Shown: positions 60,734 to 64,000 of the stretch, in pieces
How the letters are laid out: each line of letters starts with the position of its first letter
Numbering within the stretch: position 1 is the stretch's first letter
Assembly (NCBI RefSeq): GCF_005845215.1
Contig: NZ_SPHO01000016.1
Location: 79,259-143,258 of the forward strand
Direction of reading: 5' to 3'
DNA: 64,000 nt
DNA from: Clostridium sp. 1001271st1 H5
Lineage (GTDB): Bacteria > Bacillota > Clostridia > Lachnospirales > Lachnospiraceae
Notes under the pieces: generated by a model
Seen by the model: only the letters and a program-made list of their open reading frames with translations
The model's database searches: none
What the model was told of the DNA's origin: nothing
Made by a program: the position numbers and the translations under genes

Positions 60734-60776
60734 TTATCCACAGTTTTTTCCTTAAAAAGCTACTGTCTGTGGATAA
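60734..60776. promoter_or_regulatory. Inverted pair of perfect DnaA boxes
   Basis: TTATCCACA (60734-60742) and TGTGGATAA (60768-60776) are both exact consensus DnaA boxes, in inverted orientation with 25 bp between. A one-mismatch copy, TTATCAACA, lies at 60848-60856. They precede the DUF3842 gene. The pair could also fold as a hairpin. Confidence 0.6.
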
Positions 60777-60891
60777 CATTTACTTTCCCTCTCATTTCTG
60801 TTAAAATATATCCCTGTAAACTATTTTAATTCCATGTCAGACACGGTTTATCAACATTGACCCACAGCACAAAAGAAAAGAAGGTGAATCC

Positions 60892-61314
60892 ATGAAAATT
60901 GTCATCATAGACGGGCAGGGCGGAAAAATGGGAAAGTCAGTCATCGAGCAGCTGAAAAAGCGTTTCCCAAATCTGGAGACATATGCCATCGGCACAAACA
61001 GCATTGCCACCTCCGCCATGCTGAAAGCAGGCGCCACCTATGGCGCTACAGGTGAAAACCCGGCCATAGTCAATGCCCAGGATGCAGATATCATCATCGG
61101 CCCTATCGGCATTGTCATGGCGAATTCCCTTTTAGGGGAAATTACGCCTGCCATGGCCACGGCCATCGGCATCAGCAAAGCATATAAGATACTGATTCCG
61201 GTGAACCGGTGCAATCACTACATCGTAGGCTGCCAGAACAGCACCTTATCTGACTATATCAATATGGTATGTGATGAAGTGGGAAAGGAAGCAGGTATCA
61301 ATGAGAACCATTGA
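60892..61314 (+). CDS. DUF3842 protein
   Basis: 140 residues beginning MKIVIIDGQGGKMGKSV, a Rossmann-like glycine-rich start, and ending with ILIPVNRCNHYIVGC. The whole protein matches the DUF3842 family, widespread in clostridia and uncharacterised. Its stop overlaps the start of the next small gene, so the two are coupled. Confidence 0.85.
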   Translation: MKIVIIDGQGGKMGKSVIEQLKKRFPNLETYAIGTNSIATSAMLKAGATYGATGENPAIVNAQDADIIIGPIGIVMANSLLGEITPAMATAIGISKAYKILIPVNRCNHYIVGCQNSTLSDYINMVCDEVGKEAGINENH

Positions 61315-61543
61315 ATTTAAGATGGAACGCCAGGGCCTTGTGAACAAAGGCGATAAAGTAAAAATAATCGAGCGGGAAGGAACCAGCAGCTACAGCTATA
61401 TCATCGACCCTGCTGTAGCTATGTCCGGCTGCTTCGCCGCCCGTTACCGTATCAAGTCTGGATACGGAATTGTAAAAGACATCCGTGAAAATTCACGGGG
61501 TTTTTATGTGATAGTAGATTTTGATGAGGACGAACCCCGTTAA
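61301..61543 (+). CDS. Small conserved-looking hypothetical protein
   Basis: 80 residues from the ATG at 61301, overlapping DUF3842 by 14 bp. The sequence (MRTIEFKMERQGLVNKGDKVKIIEREGT and GYGIVKDIRENSRGFYVIVDFDEDEP) is probably all beta. I do not recognise a family. Translational coupling suggests it works with the DUF3842 protein. The longer frame from 61271 has no independent ribosome site. Confidence 0.6.
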   Translation: MRTIEFKMERQGLVNKGDKVKIIEREGTSSYSYIIDPAVAMSGCFAARYRIKSGYGIVKDIRENSRGFYVIVDFDEDEPR

Positions 61544-61569
61544 CAGGTAACACTTCTCTTAATCCAATT

Positions 61570-63375
61570 TTAACCCAGGGGCACTATCTTCACCTCTGCG
61601 GACGGTTCCGTTACCGGCGGAATGGTAGGGGCCGGAGCCGGCAGCGTGGGAGCAGCTGTTTCCGTATGAGGCCCTTCCGTACTGATTACAGGGTCATTAT
61701 CCACAGAAGGCTCCACCGGTGAAACAGTTTCCGAAGAGGAAGGGGGCATGGTCTCAATTGGCTGAATAATGTCCCCTGACTCCTGGGCCTCACTGCTCTC
61801 CTGTGTTTCTTCAGAAGGAACCATATCAATCAGGCTCCTGTCACCGGCATCCAGTTCAATGGCTTTGCTCCACAGAATACTGGTTATTCCGCTGTTTCTG
61901 TCCCACTCACAATCATGCCACAGGCAAATGACCTTACCATCCTTAGCCATAATGATTTCCAGCATATCATTTCCGTCCACATGCTTACCGGTCCGAGCGG
62001 CTGTATCATTTATCTGATAAATATTCCCGTCTCTTGATATAATAGCAGCTGTCCCATAGGCCTGTTTCCAGATAGCCGGATTGTATTCCCCAAATATCTG
62101 TCCCTCATCCTCGTAGTAGTACATATTCTGCATCACACCTGGGAAACGCTCCGACACTGCCTGTTTATTCTGTCCGCTCAAATCCGTCCTGAATATCTGG
62201 CTGTACCATTCTCCTCCCGTACCTTTATCCACATAACTGCTGTAATAAATCTGATTATCCACAATGCAATAGCTCTGTACACCATAGTTTTCCCTGATAA
62301 TGGCAGTATCGTTCCCTTCGCTCTTTACACTGACAGAAGATTTTGTTCCGCTGCCGCTCAGATAATACGTCTTTCCTCCTATGGTTACCTGACCGTGTTT
62401 TACATATTTTATCTTTCCGTCTTCCTCAATCCGGTAAACACGGTCCCCAATGCTGACACTGCTGCCGCTTTCAGCCACTGCAGGATTGCCCAAGTCATCT
62501 ACCAGATAACAATTTCCATCCTTTATGACCACCGAATATCTGGCTTCCCCAGTGGCCACCTCGGTGCCTGAGGTGGTGCTGTAAATCTTCCCGGCCTGGG
62601 AGTAATAGATTGTATCCCCCATTACCATATACCCATCCACGTTCTCCGCAATCAGCTCCTTGGTATCGCTTCCCGGCCTCATCCTAAACAGCTTATCACA
62701 AAGCCCCCTCTCAGCCTCGGAAAGGCCCTGTTTCTGGCTTTCTTTTACCTTAGGCAGGAAATATACGTAATCGCCGTAAGCACGCATAGAATTCCTTGTG
62801 GTCTTTTCCGGGGCCGTCTCCCCTCCCAGTACCACCACCTTGTTCTCTACGGTCTTGCGGTACAGGATGGTCTTAAACAGTCCTGTGTCTTCCGCCCTCA
62901 GATAACACCAGAACGCATTGGTCCTCACCAGGCTGTCCAGGTTTTCTCCTGTACTCTCAGGTTTGTAGTCCAAATCAATTTGGATGTCCTTCAGATAGCC
63001 CTTTGTGTCGTGGCAGGTATAGGTCTGTCCCTCCTGTTTTAATACCCCGGTGGCCATGATACCGTCGCTGTCAAAGTAATACAGAAACCCCTCTATATCC
63101 TTCCACTGGGCCGTCACGTACTCTTCTTCATCCAGATAATACATCCATCCATTATCAGTCTCATTCCATCCTGGCTTTGGTTCCTCCCTGGTATCTATGG
63201 TAATGGAAGGCATCTCCTTCTGCTCAGTACTGAAATCCAGATTTTTATAATCTGACCTTATTTTCCCAACCACTGACATAACAACATACACAGCCGCCGT
63301 CATAATAACAGCTGCCATGATAATCAAAAATACAGTCTTGATTGGTGAATCCTTTTTTTTGCGCCGTCTGCTCAT
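61570..63375 (-). CDS. Membrane-anchored surface protein with DUF5050-like and choline-binding-like repeats
   Basis: 601 residues: short basic cytoplasmic N-terminus (MSRRRKKKDS), one membrane segment (about 12-34), then an extracellular part. Residues about 70-110 resemble a cell-wall-binding repeat (GWNETDNGWMYYLD, WKDIEGFLYYFDSDGIMATG). The central 350 residues have repeated IYY/VYF segments, as in the DUF5050 beta-propeller-like family. The last 75 residues are Pro/Ser/Thr/Glu-rich. Probably a surface or envelope protein with no clear enzymatic motif. Three TTATCCACA 9-mers occur in this gene (plus-strand orientation). Confidence 0.75.
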   Translation of the reverse strand: MSRRRKKKDSPIKTVFLIIMAAVIMTAAVYVVMSVVGKIRSDYKNLDFSTEQKEMPSITIDTREEPKPGWNETDNGWMYYLDEEEYVTAQWKDIEGFLYYFDSDGIMATGVLKQEGQTYTCHDTKGYLKDIQIDLDYKPESTGENLDSLVRTNAFWCYLRAEDTGLFKTILYRKTVENKVVVLGGETAPEKTTRNSMRAYGDYVYFLPKVKESQKQGLSEAERGLCDKLFRMRPGSDTKELIAENVDGYMVMGDTIYYSQAGKIYSTTSGTEVATGEARYSVVIKDGNCYLVDDLGNPAVAESGSSVSIGDRVYRIEEDGKIKYVKHGQVTIGGKTYYLSGSGTKSSVSVKSEGNDTAIIRENYGVQSYCIVDNQIYYSSYVDKGTGGEWYSQIFRTDLSGQNKQAVSERFPGVMQNMYYYEDEGQIFGEYNPAIWKQAYGTAAIISRDGNIYQINDTAARTGKHVDGNDMLEIIMAKDGKVICLWHDCEWDRNSGITSILWSKAIELDAGDRSLIDMVPSEETQESSEAQESGDIIQPIETMPPSSSETVSPVEPSVDNDPVISTEGPHTETAAPTLPAPAPTIPPVTEPSAEVKIVPLG

Positions 63376-63518
63376 TCATTTTCCCCTGGTATCTTTTGTT
63401 AGTAGTATACTTAAACCTTAAAACATTATTTATACTATCAGACTTTCAGCCTTTTTACAATGAAGTAAATCTTACAATAAAACAAAAAAGCACCCATCCG
63501 TCAAGGATAAGTGCTGAG

Positions 63519-63591
<73 letters not shown>

Positions 63592-63597
63592 ATCTGA

Positions 63598-63670
63598 TGA
63601 GCGTGCCGGGATTCGAACCCGGGACAACTTGATTAAAAGTCAAGTGCTCTACCGACTGAGCTACACGCCC
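63598..63670 (-). tRNA. tRNA-Lys (TTT)
   Basis: 73-nt cloverleaf with acceptor GGGCGTG/CACGCTC, anticodon TTT in CTTTTAA, T-loop TTCGAAT, discriminator A; CCA not encoded. Confidence 0.97.
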
Positions 63671-63697
63671 ATAAGGTTTAAGTTTTTGCAAAAAAAA

Positions 63698-63771
<74 letters not shown>

Positions 63772-63823
63772 CTAGTATATAATTATAAATGTTTTAAAAT
63801 GTTTTGTCAACCAACATTTTAAA

Positions 63824-63905
63824 TGGGCGAAGGTGGATTCGAACCACCGAAGGCATTGCCAGCAGATTTACAGTCTGTCCCCTTTGGCCACTCGGGAATT
63901 CGCCC
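63824..63905 (-). tRNA. tRNA-Tyr (GTA)
   Basis: 82-nt class II tRNA with a long variable arm, acceptor GGGCGAA/TTCGCCC, anticodon GTA in CTGTAAA, discriminator A. Confidence 0.97.
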
Positions 63906-63948
63906 TTATTAAATTAGTATATACACTTTTCTGTAAAGAATACTTAAA

Positions 63949-64000
63949 TGGGGCCTACAGGGCTCGAACCTGTGACCCTCTGCTTGTAAGGCAGATGCTC
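63949..64000 (-). tRNA. tRNA-Val (TAC), cut by window edge
   Basis: The 3' 52 nt are present: anticodon TAC in CTTACAA, T-arm ACAGGTTCGAGCCCTGT and acceptor strand AGGCCCC plus discriminator A. The D-arm and 5' end lie beyond position 64000. Confidence 0.94.

Overview
The window reads as chromosome of a moderate-GC anaerobic Firmicute of the Lachnospiraceae. Glycine reductase, selenium genes, YesMN-type two-component systems and gene content suggest an Enterocloster ([Clostridium] bolteae/clostridioforme) type genome; this is inference from content, not a database match. Most genes up to 50 kb lie on the minus strand.

Layout. 0-3 kb: conserved block holB-ricT-trmN6-rsmI (rsmI runs off the left edge). 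3-7 kb: solute-binding protein, YesM kinase and YesN regulator, resembling the HptARS hexose-phosphate sensing systems. 7-12 kb: PP2C-like protein, an AlbA_2/Schlafen-type gene that splits a terminator hairpin, and an MFS transporter with an enolase-superfamily dehydratase. 12-16 kb: BCCT transporter (frameshifted) with its own OmpR/kinase pair. 16-22 kb: an 'Fe3+-type' ABC importer in an apparent operon with phosphoglucomutase, which argues for a sugar-phosphate substrate. 22-31 kb: pterin-synthase-like protein, selenium accessory genes (cysteine-desulfurase-like, DUF3343, TusA-like, YedE, LysR), then selB, selA and tRNA-Sec.

31-40 kb: complete glycine reductase operon grdX-grdE-grdB-trxB-trxA-grdA-grdC-grdD. 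It has in-frame UGA selenocysteine codons in grdA (Sec44) and grdB (Sec350). A near-consensus sigma-54 promoter faces a divergently encoded PspF-like activator. Together with selA, selB and tRNA-Sec this is nearly self-sufficient for Stickland-type glycine reduction; selD is not in the window. 40-45 kb: guanylate-kinase-like and Orn/Lys/Arg-decarboxylase-like genes, then a DUF2975/HTH/DUF4173 module. 45.6-47.9 kb: MarR gene with palindromic operator, ferredoxin, and decayed gene fragments. 48-50 kb: thrS under a T-box.

50-60.7 kb, plus strand: a GntR/FCD regulator and an apparent catabolic operon. It holds a Liv-type ABC transporter, a split transketolase, a beta-hydroxyacid dehydrogenase, a zinc alcohol dehydrogenase and a TIM-barrel epimerase. 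No sugar kinase is present and the substrate is not evident. 60.7-64 kb: a cluster of DnaA-box 9-mers, DUF3842, a small protein, a large anchored surface protein, and tRNAs Phe, Lys, fMet, Tyr and Val (partial).
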